DNA from: Leptolyngbya boryana PCC 6306
Lineage (GTDB): Bacteria > Cyanobacteriota > Cyanobacteriia > Leptolyngbyales > Leptolyngbyaceae
Assembly: GCF_000353285.1 (NCBI RefSeq)
Contig: NZ_KB731324.1
Location: 1,196,577-1,260,576 of the forward strand
Direction: 5' to 3'
DNA: 64,000 bases
The translations under genes and the position numbers were made by a program. Below, in pieces: positions 53,515 to 62,668 of the stretch; the first letter of the stretch is position 1; every line of letters begins with the position of its first letter. The notes below the pieces were generated by a model that did no database searches, was not told the origin of the DNA, and saw only the letters and a program-made list of their open reading frames with translations.

Positions 53515-54057
53515 AAACTTTCTGCACCTCACGGCATCAGGACGCTAAAATCACAGTCCATTGAGCTTGACCTCGATCAGAACTTATGGACTCAAGCAGA
53601 CGGTGCCCCTGGTTGACGTTGTAATTATCGTCTGAAGGTTGGCTGAGTCAAGTCTCTACCATCTCTGCATAATTTTCCAGTATTTCTACGTAATCTTTAT
53701 CCAAACTTGGTCATCTTTACTTAAACAAAATAGAGGTGCAAAAAATTCCATTTGGGTGATTGAATAGGGAGTGAAATTGGGCAATCGTGCAAGGGTGCCT
53801 CAAATTTGAATCCATGTAGATTACTGACAATTCAGTAGAAAATTCACTCATTCTTGTGATTGAGATCATGTAAACCCTATGCTATGTCCGCACTGACATT
53901 GCAGTCTCAAAAAGTTTCGCTACAGTAGATGGACAAGATTGATTTGATCCTGAACGGAATACTGTCTGCCGAGCATGAAGAGAGTGAGAGCACTCGGTTT
54001 GCCGATTAGAAAAATCTCCAAATTCTATCAACAGTCACGCACGATCGCTTTGAGACT
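53515..54057. other. Intergenic region upstream of the sugar operon and VanZ gene
   Basis: About 543 bases holding both divergent promoters. Low coding likelihood; one frame of 26 codons at 53929-54009 was judged accidental. No repeat or RNA was recognised. Confidence 0.4.
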
Positions 54058-54873
54058 ATGAGCAATTCTTCTTCCCATCGTTCGATTTTTATTACGCTAA
54101 GTAGTGTTTTACTCGTTTTGCTGGTAACGCTATTGCCGTTTAATTTCACAGCAGAAGGAGTGACATTCAGAAGCGCAATGCGCAGTTTTTTTCAGCATGC
54201 AAGTGGCTTCAGCGATATTGTCGGCAATGTTTTTCTATTTATGCCATTTGGAATTGATTTAGCTTACGAATTGCGTCAGCGAAGATTCAGACCAAAAGCA
54301 ACATTTTTACTCGTTGTGATCTTGAGTACAGCGCTGTCTCTTCTGGTAGAAACGCTGCAAGTTTTTCTACCGTGGCGGGCATCGAGTTGGATTGATATTT
54401 GTACAAATACAGCTGGTGGCGCAATTGGAGCAGCGATTTATCTGGCTTGGCAGCACATGTTCCCCAACGGATCGCGTGCGATCGCAAAACAGATTCGTCA
54501 CTGGCTCTCACCCAGAATGTTGATGGTTTTGTCCGTGCTCTGGTTCGTTGCGACGGCCGGACTGTTCCTTGTATTGGAGCAAACCGTCCAGATTGCCACG
54601 TGGGATTTCTCACTGGCATCGATGTTTATCTTCTACAGCGCATTTTTCATCCCGCTCGGAATTTTACTGGCGATGATTACGAATGTTCTGAAACATGAGC
54701 CAAAGCTGTATTTGATGCTAGCGAGTGCCGGGATTGTTTTGCCTGCCATCATGATGGAGGTACTCCTGCGGGGCACAGACTTGAGAAAAACAAATTTGGT
54801 GATGAGTGTCACGATCTCTCTATTCACCCTGCTGGTTGTCCGGGGTCGTTTGGGACATCTGCTGCGCTATTGA
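54058..54873 (+). CDS. VanZ family membrane protein
   Basis: A 271-residue membrane protein. Marks of the family are a first hydrophobic segment followed by LPFNFTAEG, then DIVGNVFLFMPFGIDLAYEL, SLLVETLQVFLPWRASSWID and ICTNTAGGAIGAAI. Additional membrane segments follow to the end. VanZ of enterococci gives low-level teicoplanin resistance; other members have unknown roles. The last 54 bases overlap the convergent CysQ-like gene. Confidence 0.85.
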   Translation: MSNSSSHRSIFITLSSVLLVLLVTLLPFNFTAEGVTFRSAMRSFFQHASGFSDIVGNVFLFMPFGIDLAYELRQRRFRPKATFLLVVILSTALSLLVETLQVFLPWRASSWIDICTNTAGGAIGAAIYLAWQHMFPNGSRAIAKQIRHWLSPRMLMVLSVLWFVATAGLFLVLEQTVQIATWDFSLASMFIFYSAFFIPLGILLAMITNVLKHEPKLYLMLASAGIVLPAIMMEVLLRGTDLRKTNLVMSVTISLFTLLVVRGRLGHLLRY

Positions 54874-55779
54874 TGCCAGCACTGCTGCATGAATTTCACC
54901 TGAACTCGCGATGATGCCACGATTCTCAATCAGTTGGGCGGAGACCGAAAAATTGAGGGGGTTGCCGTCCATGTCGGTGACCCGTCCCCCCGCTTCTTCG
55001 ACAATGATGGCACCCGCTGCATGATCCCAAATGTTCTCTCGATAGTTCGGCTTTTCTTTCCAAGGTAGTCTCATGTAGAGTCCAGCGTGACCGGATGCGA
55101 TCGCACCATATTTTGCCTGACTATCCATCTGAAGCGATGGAGTTGTGAATCCAATCGATCGAGCAATCCTGCGCTGTAACTCTGGGTCACCGTGGCTGGT
55201 TTCTACACTTTCAGCAAGACGGAAATTTGGCGTATCTAAAGCTGAGAGCGTGCGAGATGCGCCAGTTTCGAGGGAAATTCGGCGCGTACCTTGACCCCGA
55301 ATTGCCACAAATAGGCAGCCCTCTTCAAACGCAGGACAGGACAGGACACCGACTTTGACTTCGCCGGATTCAATCAAGGCGATCGCAATCGCATACTGCT
55401 GATTTCTCAAAAAACCTTTCGTTCCATCGATCGGATCAAGTGTCCAAAATCGTTCTTCGACTTTGCCCTGTCCCAAATCGATCCAGTCCAAGATTTGATC
55501 CGGAGTTGCATTAGGAATGAGCTTCTGAACGGCACTAAATTGGGTCGGAGATTGACGCAAAAGGGCAGAGGATTCTTCTGCCACGATCGCATCCTGCGGA
55601 AAATGTTCAGCGAGGAATCGGCAAATGATCGCCTGCGATCCAAAATCCGCGATCGTGACAGGAGACTGATCGAGCTTTTCTAAACTTGTCAACTGGATCG
55701 AGTGCTGCACGTGTTTGCACAGAATCGTTGCTTGTTTGGCGGCAGCGATCGCAATGTCTGCCTCGTAGATGTACTGCAT
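54820..55779 (-). CDS. 3'(2'),5'-bisphosphate nucleotidase / inositol monophosphatase family (CysQ/HAL2-like)
   Basis: A Mg-dependent phosphatase of 319 residues, likely for PAP removal. Metal motifs: AIVAEESSALLRQS, WTLDPIDGTKGFLRNQQ, and WDHAAGAIIVEEAGGRVTDM at the C-terminal. GAIASGHAGLYMRLP is a substrate-loop mark. The length fits HAL2/SAL1-type enzymes. It overlaps the convergent VanZ gene by 54 bases. Confidence 0.9.
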   Translation of the reverse strand: MQYIYEADIAIAAAKQATILCKHVQHSIQLTSLEKLDQSPVTIADFGSQAIICRFLAEHFPQDAIVAEESSALLRQSPTQFSAVQKLIPNATPDQILDWIDLGQGKVEERFWTLDPIDGTKGFLRNQQYAIAIALIESGEVKVGVLSCPAFEEGCLFVAIRGQGTRRISLETGASRTLSALDTPNFRLAESVETSHGDPELQRRIARSIGFTTPSLQMDSQAKYGAIASGHAGLYMRLPWKEKPNYRENIWDHAAGAIIVEEAGGRVTDMDGNPLNFSVSAQLIENRGIIASSGEIHAAVLASIAQQMSQTTPDNQQGE

Positions 55780-56224
55780 TAGTTTTTTCTAATCCGTAGT
55801 GCTGATCGCTAAATTTCGGAGGTCAAATCGGAGATTATCAGAAAATTCATTAAACTCAGTCCTAATGCTCGACGATTTATCTGGATCAATACGAGATTAA
55901 GACGCGAAATTTTCGCCATCTGGTCAGACATCTGGTCAGAAAAGCCATGAAATTCTCCGTACAAACTAAGACGAATCCTCAAATGTAGTGAAGACTAGAC
56001 GAAAGCCGTAGAATCTCCCAGAATCAGTGATCAGACGACTGTTAGAAAGATTAGAGGTTACGAGCGATCTGACAATTTACGAAGGCAAAATGCTTAGGTT
56101 TCTAAGTTGGTTGCACTTCTCTCATGATTGATGAGACACAGTAGAAAGCAAATTCTCAACGAGTTTAGCGATAACTGTTGCCACGATCGCAGAAAGTTTC
56201 ACTCAATTACTCCTATTCGATTCG
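55780..56224. other. Intergenic region, possible unannotated small transcript
   Basis: No coding frame was found on either strand. It contains a tandem copy of CATCTGGTCAGA near 55917-55940. A strong plus-strand terminator lies at its right end (56225), which suggests that something transcribed rightward ends there. No known RNA family is recognised. Confidence 0.35.
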
Positions 56225-56260
56225 GGTAGTCTACAAAATTTGATGTAGGCTGCCTTTTTT
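56225..56260 (+). terminator. Rho-independent terminator or attenuator upstream of a hydrolase gene
   Basis: GGTAGTCTACA (56225-56235) pairs with TGTAGGCTGCC (56244-56254), two G-U pairs, 8-base loop, followed by six T. It lies 44 bases before the start at 56304 and there is no gene upstream on this strand for more than 1.3 kb, so it could end a small RNA or attenuate the hydrolase. Confidence 0.8.
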
Positions 56261-56303
56261 GTTGGACAATAGAGGACTGAGTTAGCGGCTGAGGCAGTTT
56301 TGC

Positions 56304-57242
56304 ATGAGCGAATATCCCCCAACAGATACGATCGAGTGTCCTGAACTGCGAGAGCATCGCTGGAGTTGGAAAGGGAAGGCGCTAACGTTGGCATATGAGG
56401 TGGTGGGGGAAGGGCAGCCCATTTTGTTGCTTCCGGCATTAAGTTCGGTGTCGAGTCGGGCGGAGATGCGCGGCTTAGCGAAACAGTTGGCGGGAAATTA
56501 TCAGGTTTATACGATCGACTGGATTGGATTCGGGGAGTCGTCGCGTCCGGCAGTTGCTTATACACCTGCTTTATATGAGGCATGTTTGCGAAATTTTGTG
56601 CAGGCAATGTTTCCTGATCCAGTGGTTGTCATTGCCGCAGGTCATTCAGCAGGGTATGTGATGGAGTTAGCACAGCGGCAGCCGCCTTGGGAATGGGTGG
56701 TGTTGGTATGCCCAACCTGGCGAGGTCCATTGCCAACTGCGATGGGGGAACATCGTTGGGTATATCGGATTTTGCAAAAATTGGTTGGGCTGCCGTTGAT
56801 TGGACAGTTTTTGTATTTTCTGAATACGACTCGTGGATTTCTAAGAATGATGTATCAGCGGCATGTGTTTGCAGATCCGCAGAACATTACGCCGGAACTG
56901 ATTGAGCAAAAGTGGAAGACGACACGGGCGAAGCGATCGAGATTTGCCTCAGCCGCATTTGTCACGGGAGGACTCGATCGCGCCAAGTCGCGTGAGGATT
57001 GGTTTAGCTGGTTTCAGCCCTTGCCTGTACCTGTGATGATGGTGATTGGGGAAAACATGCCTGCAAAATCTCGTCAAGAAGTGGAAGTCTTAGCACATTT
57101 TTCAGGCGTGCAAGTTTATCGAATGCCGGGATCACTTGGATTGCATGAAGAGTATCCAGAACAGTTGGCGGTGGGGATTTTAGGATTTTTGGAGAAGTAT
57201 CGATCGAGAAGAAGAACCAGAAATCCTCAGATTGATTTTTAA
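56304..57242 (+). CDS. Alpha/beta hydrolase family protein
   Basis: A 312-residue hydrolase with oxyanion loop ILLLPALSSVSSRAE, strand YTIDWIGFGESSRP, and the nucleophile elbow AAGHSAGYVMEL (GHSAG). A putative acid is near VMMVIGENMPAKSRQ and the histidine is in GSLGLHEEYPEQ. Cyanobacterial members resemble chlorophyllase- or lipase-like hydrolases, but substrate is unknown. It is in the opposite direction from the histidine kinase. Confidence 0.82.
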   Translation: MSEYPPTDTIECPELREHRWSWKGKALTLAYEVVGEGQPILLLPALSSVSSRAEMRGLAKQLAGNYQVYTIDWIGFGESSRPAVAYTPALYEACLRNFVQAMFPDPVVVIAAGHSAGYVMELAQRQPPWEWVVLVCPTWRGPLPTAMGEHRWVYRILQKLVGLPLIGQFLYFLNTTRGFLRMMYQRHVFADPQNITPELIEQKWKTTRAKRSRFASAAFVTGGLDRAKSREDWFSWFQPLPVPVMMVIGENMPAKSRQEVEVLAHFSGVQVYRMPGSLGLHEEYPEQLAVGILGFLEKYRSRRRTRNPQIDF

Positions 57243-57243
57243 A

Positions 57244-57306
57244 AATAAAAAACCCTGGTCAGAAACCAGGGCAAATAATCAGGGTGCATCTACCAATTCA
57301 CTCTTC
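57244..57306 (-). terminator. Duplicated terminator unit, distal copy
   Basis: A 63-base unit identical to 57348-57410. It holds CCCTGGT / ACCAGGG around CAGAA. Read on the minus strand the stem is followed by TTTTTTATT, so it terminates transcripts from the kinase. Confidence 0.8.
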
Positions 57307-57347
57307 TGACTGAGGAGATTCAATCCGGAAGATTTTCAAAAAATGGC

Positions 57348-57410
57348 AATAAAAAACCCTGGTCAGAAACCAGGGCAAATAATCAGGGTGCATCTACCAA
57401 TTCACTCTTC
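57348..57410 (-). terminator. Duplicated terminator unit, proximal copy
   Basis: First terminator after the kinase on the minus strand, identical over 63 bases to the unit at 57244-57306; the two copies are separated by 41 bases. The duplicated unit includes about 33 bases of non-hairpin sequence. Confidence 0.85.
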
Positions 57411-57548
57411 CCAATCGGGGCAGATCGTCCGGACAAATCATTCGATTCTTGTGAAGACAGTTTCAACCTGGCGTTGTACTTCATCCGATGTCTGGAAGTC
57501 AATTTCAAACGCTCCCGGTCTGGTTCGAGATGCCCGATGTAAACCACC

Positions 57549-60500
57549 TTACAAACAGGCATTGAGTTGATTCTGGGCAAGGGTTACTACTGCTTGAACT
57601 AATCGTTCTGGGTCAAGGGGCTTTGTGATGTGGCGTTGAAACCCGCTGCTGATTGCCCGTTTGTGATCGTCCTCTCTCGCATAAGCAGTCAGGGCGATCG
57701 CAGGAATCTGCCCCCCTTGCGTGGGAGGTAACGCACGGATCGTTTGAATCAATGTATAGCCATCAACTTCAGGCATCGCAATATCGCTCACGAGCACAGT
57801 CGGTTGAAAGGCTTCTAAATTTAACAACACCTCTGCCGCAGAAGCAACGGTTAAAACATCTGCACCGTATTGGGTCAGTAGTGCTGTTAACAACTCACGG
57901 GCATCTGGTTCGTCATCGATCGCCAGCACGCGAATTCCTGTCAGGTCAAGTTCCTGTTGTGGAGATTCATCTAGCGGCTGAATCTCCGGTGTAACGTTGA
58001 GGAGAGGCAGTTGGACAGTGAACGTCGCGCCTAGTCCTTCCCCGAGGCTGTGCGCCGTGATAGTACCGCCGTGAGCCTCGACCAATTGACGAACAATTGC
58101 CAATCCGAGTCCAAGACCGCCATATTTGCGTGTGATCGAAGCGTCTTCCTGTTGGAAAGATTCAAATAGGTAAGGCAGAAAGTCTGAGCTGATGCCTTTG
58201 CCGGTATCTTTAACGGTGATATGAACTTCAGTGCCCACCTGTTGAAGCTGAACATCTACGCGCCCACCTTGGGGCGTGAATTTGATCGCGTTGGACAACA
58301 GGTTCCAGACAATCTGCTGAAGCCGGGCAATATCTCCAAAGACTTGTCCAACGTTGGGTAGGACAGCCCGTAACGAAATAGATTTAGCAGCAGCGGCCGC
58401 ACTGACGGTGCCGATCGCTGCTTCAACGGCGAAAGATAGATTGGCAGCAGCCATATTTAGGCTCAGCTTGCCACGCAAAATTTTAGCGACATCCAGCAGG
58501 TCATCAATGAGTTGCGTCTGCAACTTGGCGTTGCGCTCAATGGTCGCGAGGGCTTCAGCAGTTTTAGCAGTGTCTAACCTGCCCAATTGCAGGAGTTTAG
58601 TCCACCCCAAAATGGGGTTCAGGGGCGATCGCAATTCATGAGAGAGTACAGCTAGAAATTCATCTTTGATCCGATTAGCCCGTTCGGCTTCTGCTCTGGC
58701 AGCCTGTTCGCGCTGAAGGAGCTGGTCGCGTTCGGTCTCCGCCTGTTTCTTCTCGGTAATGTCACGCACCGTTCCAATAAAGCGAATCACCTCTCCATCT
58801 GAATTGCAGAAAGCTTTTCCTTTCGCGGCGACCCATCGTTCAATCCCGTCTTCAAGCCCCACGGTGCGATATTCAATGTCGTAATCACCGCTGCTCTCAG
58901 GATTGAACGATTGCAGCACGACTTGATGAGTGCGATCTCGATCGTCTGGATGCAGTCCTGCTAGGAAAATGTCATAGTCAATGTTGGCTGTGGGCGACAT
59001 GCCAAATACAGCTTTGCACCGATCGTCCCATTTCATAACGCCCGTCTTCGGATTCAAGTCCCAAGTGCCGAGTTGGGCTGACTCAATGGCGATGCGGAAG
59101 CGGTCTTCACTCTGGCGCAGGGCTTCTTCGGCAAGTTTGCGCTCAGTGATGTCTTTGAAGAGAACAGCCACTTTCCGCTCATGAGGAAGCCCAACGCGAT
59201 AGGCATAAAGGTCGTACCACCGCTGCAACGCTTCAGCCGAATTCTCAAATCGGACAGGGGTTCCGGTTTGGGCAACACTGCCATAGATTTCAAACCAATG
59301 ATCCTCATGGTGCGGAATCAGCTCGCGCATCCGCTTGCCCTGGACGTCATAAAGCCCGCACTGTCTCTCAAACGCCGGATTCGTTTCTAAAAAGATGTAA
59401 TCGACGGGCTGATCGTTCTGATCAAAGATCATTTCAATGACGCAAAAGCCTTCGTCCATTGATTCAAACAGAGTACGATAGCGCTCCTCAGAGCGCTGCA
59501 ACGCCTCCTCAGTTTTTCTGCGTTCGGTAATATCGACGAGGGCACCCGGAAAAGCGATCGCCTTTCCATTCGCATCATATTCAACCTGTCCCCGAGCAAT
59601 CACACAGCGTTCTTCTCCGTCAGCATTCAGGACACGGTACTCTTCGGTGTAGGTTTCGCCAGTTGCGATCGCATGTTCAATGCAGGCAACAATGCGATCG
59701 CGATCGTCGGGATGAATGCCGTTTAGAAGAGCCTCTAGGGAAACACCTGTGACCGCTTCCTCAGGATCAACGCCGAACAGATGAGCAAAATTGCGATCGG
59801 CAGCAAACACATCCTCAACGATATTCCAGCGCCAGGTGTAGATCGCCCCCGCCACCAGAGCGGCTTCTAGCTGAATATGGGCTTCTTGCAACGCCAGTTC
59901 TGCCTGTTTGCGATCATGAATATTGACCACAGAGCCGATATAGCCTTTGAATTCCCCATTCTGCCCAATCCAAGGACTCGCGGCATCGATCGCCCAACAA
60001 TATTCACCATCATGCCGGCGCAACCGATATTCCAGTTGAAAAGCCATTTGCTGCTCTAAGGCATTCAGGAAGATAACTTTAGAAAATTCGCGATCATCGG
60101 GGTGCACAGCCTCCAGCCAACCGAATCCCAACCCTGTTGCTTCGGTTTGCCCGGTGAACTTGTACCAGCGCTGGTTGAGATAGGTGCAATATCCAGTAGC
60201 ATCCGTCACCCAAATCTTCATGGGTGCGTGGTCTGCTAAGTTGCGGAATCGTTCTTCACTGGAGCGCAGATCGGCTTCTACCTGCCTGCGCTCTGAGATA
60301 TCCATATCGACCCCAGTCATGGCGACAGGATTCCCATTGGCATCATAGAAGACCCGCCCTAAGCTCAATGCCCAACGCACTGCCCCGTCAGGCTTGATGA
60401 AGCGAAACTCAATGTTGTAGTCTTGCCGATCATAAATCGCGCGATGAATGGCTTGGTCAACCCGGGTCAGATCGTCAGGATGAATCATGGTTCTGAACGT

Positions 60501-61931
60501 TTCATACTGCCCATCAAAGCTGCCGGGAGCCATGCCAAGTAAGCCCTCTAGACTGGTAGACCAATGAATTGTGCCAGTCTGAATATCCCAATCCCAGCTG
60601 CCCAACTGAGCAGCTACCATGGCCAGTTCAAGGCGTTTCTGGCTTTGCTGCAGGGCGATATCCATCCGCTGACGGTTCGCAATTTCATCTAATAATCTGG
60701 CTTCTAGCTGCTTCTGGTCATCAATATTGGTAATCGTGCCAATCCAGCCTGTGATTTGACCTTCACCGTCTCGGGTGGGTACGGCTCGGCAAATAAACCA
60801 CTGATACTCACCATCCCAACGACGAAAGCGGCACTCTATTTCAAAAGGCTCTCCCGTTGCGATCGCAGTTCGCCACACCTTCAAAGCCTGATCTCGTTCA
60901 TCGGGGTGGACAGCATCGGCTCTAGCGACTCCGATCGACTCTGCATCACTCATGCCAGTGTATTCGTACCAGCGCTGATTGCGGTAGGTCACAACGCCAT
61001 TGGCATCGGCAGTCCAGATCATTTGGGGCATCGCTTCGGCAAGTTCGCGGTAGCGCTGCTGACTCGCTTTGAGGGCAAGTGCATCTCGATGACGCTCGGT
61101 GATATCCAGAAAAGCGCCGATTACGCCTCGAATTTGGTTTTGGTCGCTCTGCAGGGGCGTTGCGTAGCACAGCAGTTGGCGCAGGGTCCCATCCGGCAGC
61201 AGAATATCAAATTCCACGTCGTTCACCTGTTTACCAGAGCGACCCGCAATCTGCATCGGCAGATCTTCAGCAGCGATTTCTACTCCATGGCGGAAGGTTT
61301 GATAAGGGGGCTGATTGGCAGCGGACGCACTCTTCGAGATATTGTCGTCAGAGGTAACCCCGAGTAACTGCCGCAGGTAGGCGTTGCTGTGCATGTGCGT
61401 ACAGTCGGAATCCGTTGCGATCGCGACTCCGACTGGCAAAATATCCAGCAGGGTTTGCAGTTCAACGACCCGATCGGTCAACTCCTGGTTAAGCTGTTGC
61501 AGTGCCTCGATAGTCTGGTGCTGACGCTGTTGACACTCCCGACGGAGTTCGGCGTTTGCGATCGTACTTTCCAGCGCCCGACACAAATCCTCAGAGGTGA
61601 ATCGATCTCTGACTAAATAGTCCGCTGCACCATTCCTAAAAGCCTGGACTGCACTTTCTATATCTTCGTCATCAACCACCACAATTGGCGGGCAACTATT
61701 GCCCATCTGATGCTTTAGCTCCAGTAGCAACGTATTGCTGCTGGAACGGGAATGAAGCTCTAAGAGAATGCTGTCAATTTTCTGCGATTGCGGCAGAGGC
61801 AACTCTAGAGCATTGTATTGCTTTGAGAGAATTTCATATGTCACCCTCCTATCGTGCTGTAACTGCTGTCGATACTTGATTACATCATCACTCGAGGCAG
61901 CAATTACAAGAACGGTTCGGTGTAGTGACAT
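57549..61931 (-). CDS. Hybrid sensor histidine kinase with seven PAS domains
   Basis: A 1460-residue soluble kinase without membrane segments. Residues 1-125 form a receiver-like domain in which the phospho-acceptor aspartate is replaced by glutamate (ILLELH, E58). A coiled coil leads into seven PAS/PAC units (about 150-1050), several with the PAC ending DITERR or similar. The kinase core has the H-box FLAVLSHELRSPLNPILGW, N-box NLLSNAIKFTPQGG, DTGKGIS and GGLGLGLAIVRQLVEAHGG. A C-terminal receiver (about 1335-1455) has IDDEPDARE, VSDIAMPEVDG (phospho-acceptor D) and a HITKPLDPE lysine. The target regulator is not in the window. PAS count suggests sensing of several ligands, redox or light states. 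Confidence 0.93.
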   Translation of the reverse strand: MSLHRTVLVIAASSDDVIKYRQQLQHDRRVTYEILSKQYNALELPLPQSQKIDSILLELHSRSSSNTLLLELKHQMGNSCPPIVVVDDEDIESAVQAFRNGAADYLVRDRFTSEDLCRALESTIANAELRRECQQRQHQTIEALQQLNQELTDRVVELQTLLDILPVGVAIATDSDCTHMHSNAYLRQLLGVTSDDNISKSASAANQPPYQTFRHGVEIAAEDLPMQIAGRSGKQVNDVEFDILLPDGTLRQLLCYATPLQSDQNQIRGVIGAFLDITERHRDALALKASQQRYRELAEAMPQMIWTADANGVVTYRNQRWYEYTGMSDAESIGVARADAVHPDERDQALKVWRTAIATGEPFEIECRFRRWDGEYQWFICRAVPTRDGEGQITGWIGTITNIDDQKQLEARLLDEIANRQRMDIALQQSQKRLELAMVAAQLGSWDWDIQTGTIHWSTSLEGLLGMAPGSFDGQYETFRTMIHPDDLTRVDQAIHRAIYDRQDYNIEFRFIKPDGAVRWALSLGRVFYDANGNPVAMTGVDMDISERRQVEADLRSSEERFRNLADHAPMKIWVTDATGYCTYLNQRWYKFTGQTEATGLGFGWLEAVHPDDREFSKVIFLNALEQQMAFQLEYRLRRHDGEYCWAIDAASPWIGQNGEFKGYIGSVVNIHDRKQAELALQEAHIQLEAALVAGAIYTWRWNIVEDVFAADRNFAHLFGVDPEEAVTGVSLEALLNGIHPDDRDRIVACIEHAIATGETYTEEYRVLNADGEERCVIARGQVEYDANGKAIAFPGALVDITERRKTEEALQRSEERYRTLFESMDEGFCVIEMIFDQNDQPVDYIFLETNPAFERQCGLYDVQGKRMRELIPHHEDHWFEIYGSVAQTGTPVRFENSAEALQRWYDLYAYRVGLPHERKVAVLFKDITERKLAEEALRQSEDRFRIAIESAQLGTWDLNPKTGVMKWDDRCKAVFGMSPTANIDYDIFLAGLHPDDRDRTHQVVLQSFNPESSGDYDIEYRTVGLEDGIERWVAAKGKAFCNSDGEVIRFIGTVRDITEKKQAETERDQLLQREQAARAEAERANRIKDEFLAVLSHELRSPLNPILGWTKLLQLGRLDTAKTAEALATIERNAKLQTQLIDDLLDVAKILRGKLSLNMAAANLSFAVEAAIGTVSAAAAAKSISLRAVLPNVGQVFGDIARLQQIVWNLLSNAIKFTPQGGRVDVQLQQVGTEVHITVKDTGKGISSDFLPYLFESFQQEDASITRKYGGLGLGLAIVRQLVEAHGGTITAHSLGEGLGATFTVQLPLLNVTPEIQPLDESPQQELDLTGIRVLAIDDEPDARELLTALLTQYGADVLTVASAAEVLLNLEAFQPTVLVSDIAMPEVDGYTLIQTIRALPPTQGGQIPAIALTAYAREDDHKRAISSGFQRHITKPLDPERLVQAVVTLAQNQLNACL

Positions 61932-62098
61932 ACCTAGGATCCAGCCTGTGAAGCGAAAGGAGAACGACCGAAGCGACAGAATCTAAAACTTTCTGTAGTC
62001 GTTGCCTAAATTTTAACAGTTTTAAATTGCGACAACTTTGGCGCTTCAAGTCCTCTACTACCTGCATCCTTCTGAATCAATTCCGAGACCCGTGCTCC
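61932..62098. promoter_or_regulatory. Spacer upstream of the histidine kinase gene
   Basis: 167 bases between the kinase start and the stop of a small gene on the same strand. The kinase promoter must lie here or beyond. No motif is called. Confidence 0.3.
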
Positions 62099-62263
62099 TC
62101 ATGCAACAGAGGATGTTGGGATACAATCACTCGCTTTGAACCAAGATTTTCTGCCGCCCTTGACTTTCACTAAGACGCGATCGCGAAACCAAATCGAAGC
62201 CGGAATCACCACACCTTCGCGTCCATCGGGCAATCTGACAGCAGTACCTGGAACAAGGCTCAT
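62099..62263 (-). CDS. Small conserved hypothetical protein
   Basis: A 54-residue protein: MSLVPGTAVRLPDGREGVVI, then PASIWFRDRVLVKVKGGRKS and WFKASDCIPTSSVA. It starts at ATG 62263, 8 bases after GGAGAA. The composition, with short strands and basic residues, suggests a small SH3-like barrel. The gene has not been recognised as a named family. It lies 167 bases upstream of the kinase on the same strand. Confidence 0.65.
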   Translation of the reverse strand: MSLVPGTAVRLPDGREGVVIPASIWFRDRVLVKVKGGRKSWFKASDCIPTSSVA

Positions 62264-62668
62264 AGAGTTCTCCAAACAATCAAGGAATTGAAAGAAAAAA
62301 TGGGTAACACCATCAACTCACTCGCCTCCTAAACAGTTAGGCAAGAGTTAACAGTTCGCCTAACAAGCGAGTAGCGAGTTATTAAGAAAATCTAAATAGT
62401 GTCTAGTAGTTTACCGAATTCTCTGTACCGACTCTAGAGCGTCTTAACATTAGTTTATGTAAGACATTAGCCAAAGTAATACTTAATTTTCAGCAGAATG
62501 ATGGAGGATGTCACTCATTGCGGTTTGCAAGTTCGTTGAATCAGTCACGCGATCGCTCATTCAACAGGGGCAGTCAATTGACTGACTTGATTGGTAGCCT
62601 GTAATCTCAGCTTTGCGATCGCGCTGAACTTGCAATTCAGTTTAATAGAATTCTGCAAGCCAAGTAAC
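62264..62668. other. Intergenic region with nested inverted repeats
   Basis: 405 bases without a coding frame. Nested stems: ACTCGC (62320-62325) with GCGAGT (62367-62372), and GTTAGGC (62336-62342) with GCCTAAC (62358-62364). A separate perfect 14-base palindrome CAGTCAATTGACTG is at 62571-62584. They may be regulatory for the small gene or the gene at 62669. Confidence 0.45.

Noticed and set aside
53929-54009. A 26-codon frame starting MDKIDLILNG
   Set aside because: No convincing ribosome binding site, very short, and no family resemblance.
56166-56224. Yfr1-like small RNA before the terminator at 56225
   Set aside because: The ACTCCTCACAC loop motif that marks Yfr1 is not present; only ACTCCTATTC is found.
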